A stretch of DNA of 64,000 bases from Abelmoschus esculentus (Eukaryota > Streptophyta > Magnoliopsida > Malvales > Malvaceae): the NCBI GenBank assembly GCA_035048815.1, contig JAUCBN010000036.1:8814001-8878000 (forward strand). The letters run 5' to 3'. Under the pieces are notes generated by a model. That model was not told the DNA's origin, did no database searches, and saw only the letters and a list, made by a program, of their open reading frames with translations. Of the stretch, positions 10,112 to 20,735 are shown one piece after another. How positions within the stretch are numbered: position 1 is the first letter of the stretch; every line of letters starts with the position of its first letter. The position numbers were made by a program, and so were the translations under genes.

Positions 10112-12465
10112 TTCTCCCCCACCAAACATGGCGACGCCCTCGTCGCCGCCTCGGAACGAAGATAGAACCGATCCTGGGAATTCCTTGTCACCTCGGCTTG
10201 CCCTAAACTCTGAATCGGGCTGGATGCTCTTCTCATAAAGAGCACTCGACTCTGGCTCAGTTGTCCACCCAAATGGACTGCTTGCTTTGGTACTCGTCGC
10301 CATCTAACATCAGTCACCGTCCCTCCAAGCGCATCTCGATCGTAGGAGTTAGCTCCTACCAGTTGTGATTTGCCCCCATTCGGACACACATGGTCCTTGC
10401 ACAATGACTTGGACGCCACAACATTGAACACTGAGCGGTCTCTCAAGATCGTCGGCAACCCTCGTTTGCGCCTAAGAACTCTGAAAGGTGGCTTGTGCTC
10501 TCGCCAAGTATCGACAACTCCATTTGAAGGGTTAGGTTTTTGCTGGCCTACACCCGACAAACAAGGCAAATCAAACTGTAAAACACAATCATTGTGTTCG
10601 GGATGTACCTCAATCAACTTTTCCGCATTCACTCTAACTCGCATCAATCTTTCTTCACTCGTGAAGTTTGATGCTCCCATCGATGCTCCGTCTTCATTGA
10701 AGCTCGATGCCTCGTCCATCTCCTCAATGGATGGATCTCCCACGGGTTCACTATCATGTGGCTCAGGCAACTCTTGCCCCACCAAGGTGTCCACTCCAAT
10801 AGCCTCCAAAGCGATGCCTCCTTCCCTTGGAGCATCCTTGGTAAGCTGAATGGATGTCAGCTTCTCGATCCTCCGTCCCTTGTCTCGATACACGGGCACA
10901 ACACAATGTTGTTTCGGATCCAAAATGCATATAACATCGGCACAAGGGATGATAAGAGCTTGAACACGGTCAAGGAAGTTAAGCCCCAAAACGAAATCAA
11001 AGTCATCTAAGTGAATTACCTTGAAATCTTCCTTGGCCTTCCATTCACCAATCTGCAGCTCTACCTTCCGCACTGTTCCAACAACTGGAACCTCCTTGGC
11101 ATTAACGGTCTTGATCTTTTTGGTTGAACCTTCAACTTCGAGACCAAGCTTCTCAGCAGCCATCTTTGACATGAAGAGATCGGATGCTCCGGTATCCACT
11201 AGAGCACTCCTCGATCGTCCCGCCACGTTGATGTTGACAAACATCAACCCATTCTGCTTTGGGCCCTTCTTCGCCTTTGCAGAATTTAGTATCATTGCCC
11301 CAAGCTTACAAGCCTCACTTGACTCGGGCTTGTCCCTTTTGGGCTGCTTGGCTCGATCTGGGTGCTCACGAACTACGTGAGGTCCCTTGCTCTCGTAACA
11401 TTGCTTCCCCACCCTTGGCTTGATTGCTCTAACACTAGCAATCGTACCAAGCATACATTCCTCGTCCTCTTGCTCGTCATCCGCATCATTGATCGTATCG
11501 GGGCGCTTCTTCTTGGGACACTCTTTCACCAAGTGTGAACCATGGCAATGGTAGCACTTCAAAGGCCCTCGATCCTTTTTCTCCGATGGTTTGACAAACT
11601 TGTTGACCCTCTCATCATCATTGCAAGAATGATTATCCTCCTCGTCTCCCCCACCAAAGCTCTTACCTCGGGACTTGGAAAACTTGGACATGTCAACTTC
11701 GAACTGAGCTATGGACTCGGCTGCGGTAAAGGCTTTGGAAAGCTCCTCGACTCCCCTCCGCTCTAGCTCCATTTGAGCCCATCTTTGGAGTCCATCCATG
11801 AAGTAGGAAAATCCCTCCGCTTCACTCAAGTCCTGGATTTGGAGCTTGATTTCAATGAACTTCCTGACATAGTCAGTGATGGAACCCTCATGTTTCAATT
11901 GCCGCAACTTCTTACGAGCCTCCCGTTGAGCATTCGTCGGATAGAATTGCTCTTTGAACTCAACTTGGAACTCCTTCCATGTCTCAAAAGGAATGTCTCC
12001 ACTCGGCTCCTCCGAGCATCTGCGTCGCCACCACAAAAGAGCGACATCAGTTAAATACATCGAAGCAACGTTTACTTTCTCCGCATCATCCTTGATGCCC
12101 ATGGCTCGAAAATACTGCTCCATGCCCCACAAGAAGTTCTCAACATCTTGGGCCGATCGGTTCCCCTTGAACACCTTTGGCTTTGGAATGTCCTTCTTCG
12201 ACTTGGATGCAGTGGCCATCTTTCCATTCATCAAGGCAACTTTGTAAATATACAAGTCTGCCTTCATCTCCTCCATCTCAATCTTCACAGCCTGCAATTC
12301 GGCCTCAAGCACCTCGCACCTCTCTTCCGCACCGTTGGCCACCTGGCTGAGTTTATCAACTCGCTCCTCCAGCGTAGCTACAGCATCCCTCGAACTTGCT
12401 CTTTGGCTTTGCCCAGCAACGATCTTCACACCCTTTGCTGCAACGTCTTCTTCTCCACGTGCCAT
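9985..12465 (-). CDS. Gag-protease polyprotein of the young retroelement
   Basis: An intact 826-codon frame starts at ATG 12463-12465 (MARGEEDV). In order it has a coiled-coil-like N-terminus (about residues 25-75), a retrotransposon Gag domain (about 105-255, with LLWWRRR and EFKEQFYP), a CX2CX3HX4C zinc knuckle CYHCHGSHLVKEC at 304-316, and a retropepsin-type aspartic protease with the active-site box LVDTGAS (Asp 424) and the downstream VLGLNFLD strand. Gag packages RNA and the protease processes the polyprotein. After about residue 530 no polymerase follows. The last 300 residues are unrecognised and include reading through the purine tract (LVGEN) into the LTR. The open frame with catalytic residues intact suggests recent function, but transposition would need RT and integrase from another element. 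Confidence 0.85.
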   Translation of the reverse strand: MARGEEDVAAKGVKIVAGQSQRASSRDAVATLEERVDKLSQVANGAEERCEVLEAELQAVKIEMEEMKADLYIYKVALMNGKMATASKSKKDIPKPKVFKGNRSAQDVENFLWGMEQYFRAMGIKDDAEKVNVASMYLTDVALLWWRRRCSEEPSGDIPFETWKEFQVEFKEQFYPTNAQREARKKLRQLKHEGSITDYVRKFIEIKLQIQDLSEAEGFSYFMDGLQRWAQMELERRGVEELSKAFTAAESIAQFEVDMSKFSKSRGKSFGGGDEEDNHSCNDDERVNKFVKPSEKKDRGPLKCYHCHGSHLVKECPKKKRPDTINDADDEQEDEECMLGTIASVRAIKPRVGKQCYESKGPHVVREHPDRAKQPKRDKPESSEACKLGAMILNSAKAKKGPKQNGLMFVNINVAGRSRSALVDTGASDLFMSKMAAEKLGLEVEGSTKKIKTVNAKEVPVVGTVRKVELQIGEWKAKEDFKVIHLDDFDFVLGLNFLDRVQALIIPCADVICILDPKQHCVVPVYRDKGRRIEKLTSIQLTKDAPREGGIALEAIGVDTLVGQELPEPHDSEPVGDPSIEEMDEASSFNEDGASMGASNFTSEERLMRVRVNAEKLIEVHPEHNDCVLQFDLPCLSGVGQQKPNPSNGVVDTWREHKPPFRVLRRKRGLPTILRDRSVFNVVASKSLCKDHVCPNGGKSQLVGANSYDRDALGGTVTDVRWRRVPKQAVHLGGQLSQSRVLFMRRASSPIQSLGQAEVTRNSQDRFYLRSEAATRASPCLVGENVTGRQFEPVPHAHIAAQEVLREILGLKVPPDLARSMEDSRR

Positions 12466-12491
12466 AATCACTAGCGCCTTGCTCGAACCAC

Positions 12492-12503
12492 GCTCTGATA
12501 CCA
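12492..12503 (-). other. Primer binding site, initiator tRNA-Met
   Basis: The complement reads TGGTATCAGAGC, the classic 12-base match to the 3' end of plant initiator tRNA-Met, two bases inside the 5' LTR. Confidence 0.9.
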
Positions 12504-12505
12504 CT

Positions 12506-13075
12506 TGTCACGGGGCTAGAGTCTTGACCTAGCTAAACCGCGCGGCCTTAGTCGATGTTCTTAGACAAACGACTAAGTCAGCCTGAAAACTCGCTCCGGA
12601 AGATCAAACTTCCCAAGGCACTAAGAACGCTGAATCGTTCTGGCGGAAAGCAAACTATGAGTATGGCTACTCAAGAACGAAAAGAAGAACGCGAAGAACA
12701 CAAAGAACAATTGAGAGAGTTTTTTAGAGTGAATGCCACTTGATTACTCAAAGATGAGATGATACAAATGAGACTGGGGAGGTCTCTATTTATAGTTGAT
12801 TCCCCTTACATCCGACGGTTCCCACTGATTTACATCGATGGCTAGGATCATTTCCTACCAACCACATTGGCACAATCCTAAGAATATTCCATGTTAACTA
12901 AGGAAACAAATCCTAAGAATACAAGGAAAGTTTACAAGGCCAAAATGGCTATCTTCTAGAATCCTCCATGGAACGGGCTAAGTCTGGTGGTACCTTTAGG
13001 CCCAAAATCTCCCTAAGAACCTCTTGGGCAGCAATATACGCATGTGGCACGGGCTCGAACTGACGGCCCGTGACA
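12506..13075 (-). repeat. 5' LTR of the gag-pro element
   Basis: 570 bp, with one visible difference from the other LTR. 'ctatttatag' near 12787-12796 (complement ctataaatag) is the likely TATA box driving minus-strand transcription of the element. The LTR is followed on the minus strand by the tRNA-Met primer site. Confidence 0.9.
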
Positions 13076-14027
13076 ATTTGCTCCAAACACTGGTCAAGAA
13101 ACATGGACCTAGAAACTGGTCTTTGATAAGCAAATCAATCCCGGGTCGATCAGGGAAATCCTGTAGGCTACGATGGTGCAACCAACTGTCACCCCAAGTT
13201 CAGCACCGGTCCTTTACCGCCGAAGAAGACAAGACCATCATTCGTGCTCATTCCAGGTTTGGGAACAAGTGGGCAACCATAGCGAGACTCCTCAACGGCC
13301 GAACCGACAACGCCATTAAAAACCACTGGAACTCGACGCTAAAACGTAAGTGTGTGTCGGCTGGGGTTGGGGAGGAGTGCAATATTGGTAATAACGACGG
13401 GTATGATGGTAATTTGGAAGGGGAAGAGCGACAGCCTTTGAAAAGAGCGATGAGTGCTACTGCTGGGCATTGTATTATTTGTATCAGCCCGGGAAGCCCA
13501 TCCGGCTCCGGCGTGAGTGATTCCGGTGCTACCGATTCATTATTTTTACCATTGTACAATCCCATTGAAAGGATCGGCGGGGTTAAGATCCACTTTGACG
13601 TGAACGCTATGACTCCAGGGATCGAAGCGGCGGCGTCTTGCAACAGTCCACCGACTTCACTGAGTTTGTCATTACCGGGGGACGAGTCATCCATGGTGAC
13701 AACACACCTAGTTACCGAGTCAACTCAGGTGCGGAACGAAGGAAAATATGAAGAAAAGAAAGGTAGGATGACGGTGATGGGGTTCAATACGGAGTTCATG
13801 GCGATGCTTCAAGAGATGATAAAGGTGGAGGTAAGGAATTACATGGTGCAGATGCAACACCAAAACGGTACAGTTATACGCGGTGGAATGGGATGTTTAA
13901 ATGGTGTGTTAAGGAACCGAGTTGGAGTGAGTCAGATCGAGTGAATTTCTTTAGTCAAGTATGTGATTACAAAGAAAAAAAAAGAGAAGGAAAAAAGAGG
14001 TGGCCTTTTGGTTTCTCTTAGAAACGT

Positions 14028-14279
14028 GAGATTATATTATAGGTCCGGTTTATTACGTGAATCGTGATCCTTAACTAATAAAAATCACCTATTTCGCCAC
14101 TAATCAATCATGTAATTATTATAATTTTTATAAATTACATTTTTAAAATGACGTAAATTATGAGTAAAGATTTAGTAGTTGAAAAAAAAAATGAGTTAGA
14201 GATTAATAGTAAAGTGGTTAGTTATTATTGGATGAGACCATTATTGACGGGATAAGTCGGACCTATGATATAATTTCTC
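14028..14279. mobile_element. MITE (copy 2), downstream of the MYB gene
   Basis: The left end 'gagattatattataggtccg' and right end 'cggacctatgatataatttctc' are inverted complements. The first 60 bases ('aggtccggttta...gatccttaac') match the start of the MITE at 8844-9099. About 250 bp, AT-rich and without an ORF. The two copies bracket the MYB locus. Confidence 0.6.
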
Positions 14280-15048
14280 AATTTTCAGATAATGTAAAAA
14301 GCGAGAGAAATGAGAGAAGATGGTAAAAATTGGTAATTAGCGGAAGAAATTTTTTTAAATTTTTTAATTACAACTCTGCCGTCCTAATTAGTGGTAATTA
14401 GGGGTCTCTTCACAACAGTAATTTTTTTTTATCCCAAATTATAGTTTGGTATAAAGTTAATTTTACCTTTATTGTTTATAGTTTTTATCATTTTGATTTT
14501 TATTTTTTTTATAAATTTAATCTTTAAATTATATTTTTTGATAAATATTTTATTTTTTAACTACCATGATAATTGAACCATTAAAAATATCGTTAATAAC
14601 ATGTTATATATATGATAATATATTTTAAATGAAATAAAATTTAACTTATTAAATATATATAATATAATTTTATCCCAATATAAAATATAAAATAATTAAA
14701 ATTTAAATAAAATATTAAAAATTAATTAAATTTAAAATAAAAGACTATTAAATATTCTCAACCCAAAGATCTTTATACAAATCTTAAATCTTCAATTTAG
14801 ATTAAACACTAAAATACCTAAATTCTAAACTAAAATAATAAAAATTCAATAGATTAATATTAAAATCTTTTATCTTTAATTCACCGGTAACAAACTCTAC
14901 AAAGCCTTTCCTTTTCAGATTATGTTCATATTTTTTAGATAAAATTTTGATTCTACCTTAGCTAGGGTTGAAACATGAAAATGTTTAGTAGTTTTTGTTT
15001 TAGATTTAATTAAATTTTAATAAAAAAATTAAAATTAAAAATTAAATT
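14280..15048. other. AT-rich intergenic DNA
   Basis: Long runs of A and T with no gene, hairpin or repeat that I can support. This is ordinary plant intergenic sequence between the MITE and the FLA fragment. Confidence 0.5.
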
Positions 15049-15180
15049 TTAATACTTAGAGTTGGAATTGATCTGACCCGTATGATTCATCGTCGGCGAG
15101 CTTTCTGGTAGTGACGATGAAAGCGTTGAACATGAGCTTTGAAGAAGAAGAAGAATGAAAATGGTGAACTTGGCAGCCAT
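15049..15180 (-). pseudogene. 5' fragment of a fasciclin-like arabinogalactan protein gene
   Basis: From ATG at 15178-15180 the minus strand encodes 43 residues and a stop. A hydrophobic secretion signal (MAAKFTIFILLLLQSSCS) is followed by Ser/Pro-rich text and NHTGQINSNS. That last stretch is what I recall just before the fasciclin domain of FLA15-18-type arabinogalactan proteins. The similarity stops abruptly at 15058, where AT-rich DNA begins and the frame ends after three unrelated codons. The sequence to the right (15181-15250) looks like a leader. It is therefore a truncated gene start, perhaps left by a deletion or captured by a transposon. The family assignment rests on a short motif. 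Confidence 0.45.
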
Positions 15181-15250
15181 TGCAGATGGTTAGAAAGAGA
15201 GAAGCCTTGTTTCTTCTTTTTCTCACTCAGAGTGTTTAATTCCCCTTAAA

Positions 15251-16899
15251 AATAAAAGAACAAGCAAAATTCATTACAAATTTCATGTTGACATAAAAAA
15301 GATGACAACTAAGGGATCCCACGTGGATCAAACATAAAAAAAAATATTTTTTAATTAATCAGGTTATTTTTCTGTTACCCGTTAACGGCCTGTAACGTCA
15401 GAGCGACCAAATATTTATACTCCGAAAACGTATGTGATTTTACTGATTGATTTTTAAAATGAATGACTAACTTTGTACTACACTCAAACATAAATGACTT
15501 CCGCAGTAATTAACCATTTTTTTAATATGTGATTAAATTGTTAATTGCGAAAGTAAAAGTGTTGTAGGTTATAATAAGAATCAAACTAAATATGGTACGA
15601 GGATAATAACAATAAGAAGAATGTCTTACTTTCTCTTTCCTTTTAACAATTGTTATTTTATTTTATTATTGTTCCGATTGATTTTATTTTAATTAATTTA
15701 GATCGATTAATGTTATATATCTAGGATTATGAACAAATCTCTAACATGGATTTTTTATATTTATAAGATTTCAAACTATAAATATATTTAAATAATATTA
15801 AATTAGGTTGGACCAATCTTTATTAATATTCTTGTTATATTTTTTAAACATGTTAAACAGCAGCCCGACCCTCCAATACTGGTGGAAAAATTAATTATTA
15901 TTTTTTATTTTGGTAGTTTTGACTGAAACTAGATTCTCCACATTGAGTGGCCCTTCCTCTACAAAATTATGCACATACATTTATATTGTTCATACCCTTG
16001 ACCTTTTGGTCGGCACCGTTGTTTAGTAGCTGCTATCTATTGGTATCGAGAAGAGGAGTAAGATTAGATACCCAGTTAATTTACTTAAAATTAATTTTGA
16101 TTTTGGTAATTATCGGTTCTTAAAAATTAAATTCAATTCTGATCTCGGTTACATTAAATCATAAATTTTAAGATTTAATCTGGTTACTAGTGAGAACAAG
16201 TATCAATTCTGGATACCCATTCAATTGATTTATTATTAAGAAAATATAAGCATTTAACCATCAAAAATATTATTAAATAATAAAATTAGAATATTATAAG
16301 TTTGAAGAGTAAAGTTTTAAAACGAGTTATACTCATAATATTCATATATAAAAAAAGTTTGATAAAAAATAATGAAAAGAATATTATCTATTGCAAGCAA
16401 GAAAATTAATATTGGGTACTTGATATTGGTTCAGGTCCTATTGGGTACCCAACTAGTATCAGGTCCAAAAAAAAGATTCAGCCCCGGTCCTAGTTATAAC
16501 CGAAACCTAAATTTTAGATCTAACCCGGTCCCTTTAAAATTAATATTGGATAAAAATTTATCGAGTCTAACAGAATACGAGTCTAAAACCAAAACTAGGT
16601 AATCGAGTATTTTATTCACCCTTAATCGTGAATATGATTAAAAACGAGTATAATAATTATTTAGTTACATTAACCCGTTATTTTTATTCCATGAAAGTAA
16701 GGTAAATAATGTCATATATAATTCAATTATATGTTTGTTTATACATATATTATTTTATAAAAGTTATGTTAGGCTTGATGTATCTCGATGAATAACCGAT
16801 ATCACTTAGCCAAGTGATGGAGAATTGGTAATTTAGGTGTTTTTTGTGGAAGCAAAAAGATAAAAAATAAAACACAAGAATTTTAAACAAAGGAGGCGA
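15251..16899. other. Intergenic DNA with degenerate repeat
   Basis: No gene is seen. 16060-16220 and 16385-16615 are both rich in 'gggtac', 'cccggtcc' and 'ggttac' words and loosely mirror each other, like the ends of a decayed repeat of about 550 bp. The open frame at 16372-16602 lies inside it and has no recognisable protein. The rest is AT-rich. Confidence 0.35.
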
Positions 16900-16959
16900 G
16901 AGCAAAGAAGAACCATGTTGAATGCTCAGGGATTTCAGAATCCAAATGCTATCGCAAGA

Positions 16960-17700
16960 CCAAGGGTAATGCTCGACAACATATCCGTGCTTTCTTGGAG
17001 GTTTGCGATTCGTTTCGCCAACAAGGAGTGCACGAGGATGTGTTGAAGCTCAAGCTATTTCCATACTCTTTGAGATACCGAGCTAGAGAGTGGTTGAATG
17101 GAATTCCAGTTGGTTCTATGGAGTCGTGGACAATTTTGTGCAAAAGCTTTTTGGCAAGATATAACCCACCCAACATGAACACCAAATTGCGAACTGAGAT
17201 AGCATCCTTCAAACAAGGCGATGATGAGTCAATATACGAGTGTTGGGATCAATACAAGAGTCTGCTAAGAAGATGTATCAATCACGGGTTTCAAGATTGG
17301 ACTCAAATCATGATGTTCTACAATGGAGTTAATGCACCCACAAGGATGATGTTAGATGCTTCAGTAAATGGGACACTGTTGGACAAGTCGCCTGACGAAG
17401 CATTTGCTATTTTGGATAAAATAGCCAACAATGATTATCAGTTTCCAACTACAAGACTTGGAACAGGAAGAAGAACTTAAGGAAAGCTAGAGCTCGACGT
17501 GAATGATTCTGTTTCAGCACAACTTTCTGCTATCACAAATATGTTGAAGAATCTTCAACAGCCCATTGAAGTGCGAGATGCTAAGGCATTAAGCTTTGTG
17601 CATTGTAGTGGAAACCACTTTGATAAAAGATTGCCCAACTATTTTAGAGTCTGCTCAATACGTTGGAAACTTCAACAAAAATTCCAACAACCCCTACTCT
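16960..17700 (+). pseudogene. Athila-like gag
   Basis: The open frame 16995-17480 (161 codons) covers the retrotransposon Gag domain with LKLKLFPYSLRYRAREWLN, GSMESWTILCKSFLARYNPP and YECWDQYKSLLRRCINHGF. It stops at TAA 17478, then continues as DVNDSVSAQLSAITNMLKN in the next open frame (17499 on). The N-terminus is lost. It would form the RNA-packaging particle. The frame is broken by point mutations, and the last 130 residues are repeated in the downstream tandem copy. Confidence 0.75.
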
Positions 17701-20700
17701 AACACGTACAACCCAGAGTGAAGAAAACATCCCAATTTCTTTTAGTGTAATCAAGGATCAAATCAAGCAAGAAGCTCGAATAGGAAGCAACCTATGGCAA
17801 CACAACAAGGAGTCTAAGGTTTTCAAAGAAATATGCCATGACAAAATGAGAACAAAGAAACAGTTCATCACCAAAACAACAATTCTTTAGAAGCTTCACT
17901 GTAAGAATATAAGGCTTCTACCAAGGAGTTCATGGCATTAACTAAAGCATTAATGCAAGAGCATTCCACAACCATCTTTAATCAAGACAATTTGTTGCAG
18001 ACCCAAGGAGTATTACTGCAAAGTTACAGCTCTTCGCGATCGCTGAAGATTCAAGTGGGTCAAACTGCTCAAGCATTACAAACGAGACCGAGAGGCAATC
18101 TACCTAGTGATACTGAAGTCACTAAAAATCATGGCAAAGAGTAATACAGTGCACTTACCTTGAGGAGTGGAAGATAAATCAATACGGGAGAGTATTTCAA
18201 AAAAAAGAAAAAGAAGAAACACTCATTCAAAAGCAAAAAGAAGCTAAACAACAAGAAGAAAATTCAGCTCAAAAAGAAACTAGAGAAAAGTTAAATACTG
18301 AGACATTTGGTGAGAAGTGTACGGATGCTGCAGCAAAAGAAACAATACCAAAACCACCTTTGGAGGATGTAAGACCACCACCACCATTCCCTCAGTAATT
18401 GAAGCAACACAAAGAGGATCTTCAATTTCAAAAGTTCGTAAGTATTATGTACCAATTTTATAAAAATATTTCATTTTTAGATGTTATTGATCAAATGTCC
18501 TCATATGCAAAGTTTTTGAAAGATATTGTTACAAAGAAAAGGAAAGCTGAGAATTTTGAAACAATTGCTATAACATTTAAGTTTTATTCTTGGAAGACAG
18601 ACCTTCCTATGAAGAGACAAGATCTTGGCAGCTTCATCATTCCATGCTCGATAGGAGAAAATTTTGTGGGCAAGACATTATGCGACCTCGGTTCAAGTGT
18701 CAATATGATACCCAAGGCAATATTCAAGAAGCTTGGTATAGGGAGTATGTAACCTACCACTGTCATCTTATAATTGGCGGACCATTCTCATGTCCTGCCC
18801 GAAGGTAAAGTGGAAGATGTGATAGTAAAAGTAGGTAAGTTCGTGTTCCTTGTAGAATTTCTGATTCTAGATTGTGAAGGAGACTACAAAGAACTCATCA
18901 TCTTGGGACGACCATTCCTAGCTACCGATCGACTTCTCATTCACTGTGAGAAGGGAGACTTCACAATGCGAGTAGCAGACCCGTCCATGACTATCCATGT
19001 CTTCAACACTCTCAAGTACATGGATGATAATGAAGGAGACTATAAACAATGTTAGATGCTTCAGCAAATGGGACATTGCTGGACAGTCACCAAAAGAAGC
19101 ATTTGATATTTTGGTTAAAATAGCCAACAATGACCATCAGTTTCCAATTACCAGACTTGGAACAGGACACCGAACTCAAGGAAAGCTGGAGCTCGAAGCT
19201 AATGATTTTATTTCAGCATAACTTTCTACTATCACAAATATATTGAAGAACCTTCAACAGTCCAGTGAAGTACGAGATGCTAAGGCATTAAGCTGTGTGC
19301 AATATAGTGGAAACCATTTCGATAAAGACTACCTAACTCATTTAGAGTCTGCTCATTATGTTGGAAACTTCAATAAAAATTCCAACAACCCCTATTCTAA
19401 CACGTACAACCCAGGATGGAGACAACATCCTAATTTTTCTTGGGGTAATCAAGGATCAAATCAAGCAAGCAGCTCTAATAGGCAGCAACCCATGGCAACA
19501 CAACAAGGAGTCTAAGGTTTTCAATGAAATATACCATGACAAAATGAACACAAAGGAACAGTTCACCAAAAGGACAACAATTCTTTGAAAGCTTCATTGC
19601 AAGAATTAATGGCTTCAACAAAGGAGTTCATGAAATCAACGAAGACATTATTGTAAGAGCATTCCACCACCATCTCTAATCAAGGAAATTTGTTGTAAAT
19701 CCAAGGCGCATTGCTGCAAAGTCAGACCTTTTCACTTAAATCGCTGGAGACTTAAGTGGGTCAAATTGTTCATGCATTACAAGCAAGACTGAGAGACAAC
19801 TTGCCTATTGACACTAAAGTCACTAAAAGTCATGGCAAAGAGCAATGCAACGCACTTACCTTGAGGAGTGGAAGACAAATCAACACGGGGGAGCAGTTCA
19901 AAAGAAAGGAGAAGAAAAAACCCCCATTCAGGAGCAAAAAGAAACTGAACAACAACAAGAAAATCTGCTCAAGAAGAAACTGGAGAAAACTTAAATACTG
20001 AAGTATTTGGTGCAAAGCTTACAGATGATGTAGAAAAAGCAATACCAACACAATTTTCGGAGGACGTAAGACCTCTACCACCAATCCCTCAGCGATTGAA
20101 GCAACACAAAGAGGATCTTCAATTTTAGAAATTTGTAAGTATGCTAGATCAATTTCATATTAATATTTCATTTAGATATTATTGATCAAATGCCCTCATA
20201 TGCAAATTTTTTTGAAAGATATTATTACAAAGAAAAGAAAAGCTAAGAATTTTGAAACAATTGCTATAGCATCTGAGTTATATTCTAGGAACACTGAGCT
20301 TCCCATAAAGAGGCAAGATCCTAACAGCTTCATTATTCCATGCTCGATAGGAGACTATTTTGTGGGCAAGAAACTATACGACCTCGGTTCGAGTGTCAAT
20401 GTGATGGCTAAAGAAATATTCGAGAAGCTTGGTATAGGGAGTAACCGACCTACCACTATCATCTTACAATTGGAAGACTATTCTCTTGTTCGACCCGAAG
20501 GCAAAGTCGAAGATGTGATAGTAAAAGTAGGCAAGCTTGTGTTCCTTGTGGATTTTCTGATTCTGGATTACGAAGTAGACTACAAAGCACCCATCATCTT
20601 GGGACGACCATTCCTTGCTACCGATCGAATTCTCATCGCCTGTGAAAAAGGAGACTTCACAATGAGAGTAGTAGACCAATCCATGACTATCAATATCTTC

Positions 20701-20735
20701 GACACTCTCAAGTATATGGATGATAATGAAGAATA
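17348..20735 (+). repeat. 1.7-kb tandem duplication inside gag-protease
   Basis: The segment 17348 to about 19043 recurs at 19050 to about 20735 with an offset near 1702. Both begin 'atgttagatgcttcag.aaatgggac', pass 'gcgagatgctaaggcatt', 'acccctactctaacacgtac' and 'caagtgggtcaaa', and reach the protease end 'tacatggatgataatgaag'. The copies have diverged by about a tenth by eye and carry different stops. The junction is 'gagactataaac/aatgttag'. Confidence 0.8.
18399..19043 (+). pseudogene. Athila-like aspartic protease, first copy
   Basis: Two overlapping frames encode the protease. 18399-18752 has FIIPCSIGENFVGKTLCDLG and SSVNMIPK. 18774-19055 has EGKVEDVIVKVGKFVFLVEF and IILGRPFLATDRLL. 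A frameshift near 18750 and a stop separate them. The active-site triplet is DLGSS, as is usual for this branch (D-L/S-G). Its tandem partner at 20182-20850 is unbroken. Confidence 0.7.

Larger units (their letters stand above)
9542..13075 (-). mobile_element. Young non-autonomous LTR retroelement carrying only gag-pro
   Basis: The element is 3534 bp, flanked by the 4-bp direct repeat ATTT (9538-9541 and 13076-13079). Its ends are TGTCACGGG and CCCGTGACA, perfect inverted complements. On the minus strand the order is 5' LTR (12506-13075), primer site for initiator tRNA-Met (12492-12503), gag-protease ORF, purine tract and 3' LTR (9542-10111). No reverse transcriptase, RNase H or integrase is encoded in the 2394-bp interior. 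The two 570-bp LTRs differ at one position that I can find (10074 G, 13038 A), so insertion is recent. The structure resembles plant TR-GAG-type elements, here with protease kept. A 4-bp duplication is unusual, since 5 bp is typical. Confidence 0.9.
9444..13944 (+). pseudogene. R2R3-MYB transcription factor split by a retroelement
   Basis: Two exon pieces, 9444-9541 and 13080-13944, join in one frame once the insertion (9542-13075) and one ATTT target copy are removed, giving 320 codons from 9444 or 302 from the family-like start at 9498 (MDRVKGPW). The R2 repeat has its three tryptophans (GPWSP, NWSLIS, LRWCNQL). R3 has the usual aromatic first position plus two Trp (NKWATIA, NHWNSTLKRK). 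The C-terminal part carries PPTSLSLSLPG and EFMAMLQEMIKVEVRNYM. These place it with Arabidopsis MYB44/70/73/77 (subgroup 22), nuclear stress- and hormone-response regulators that are likewise single-exon. AtMYB44 has about 305 residues. The insertion splits a Leu codon at the start of R2, and read-through meets TGA at 9561. This allele should be null, although nothing else in the gene is damaged. Confidence 0.9.

Noticed and set aside
10049..12532. Several ORFs of 60-159 codons on the plus strand within the gag-pro element
   Set aside because: They are shadows of the 826-codon minus-strand gag-pro frame and show no domain text of their own.
9591..12743. Identical 62-codon ORFs in both LTRs (9591-9779 and 12555-12743)
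   Set aside because: They are inside LTR sequence and duplicated only because the LTRs are. No family is recognised and they lie antisense to the element's transcription.
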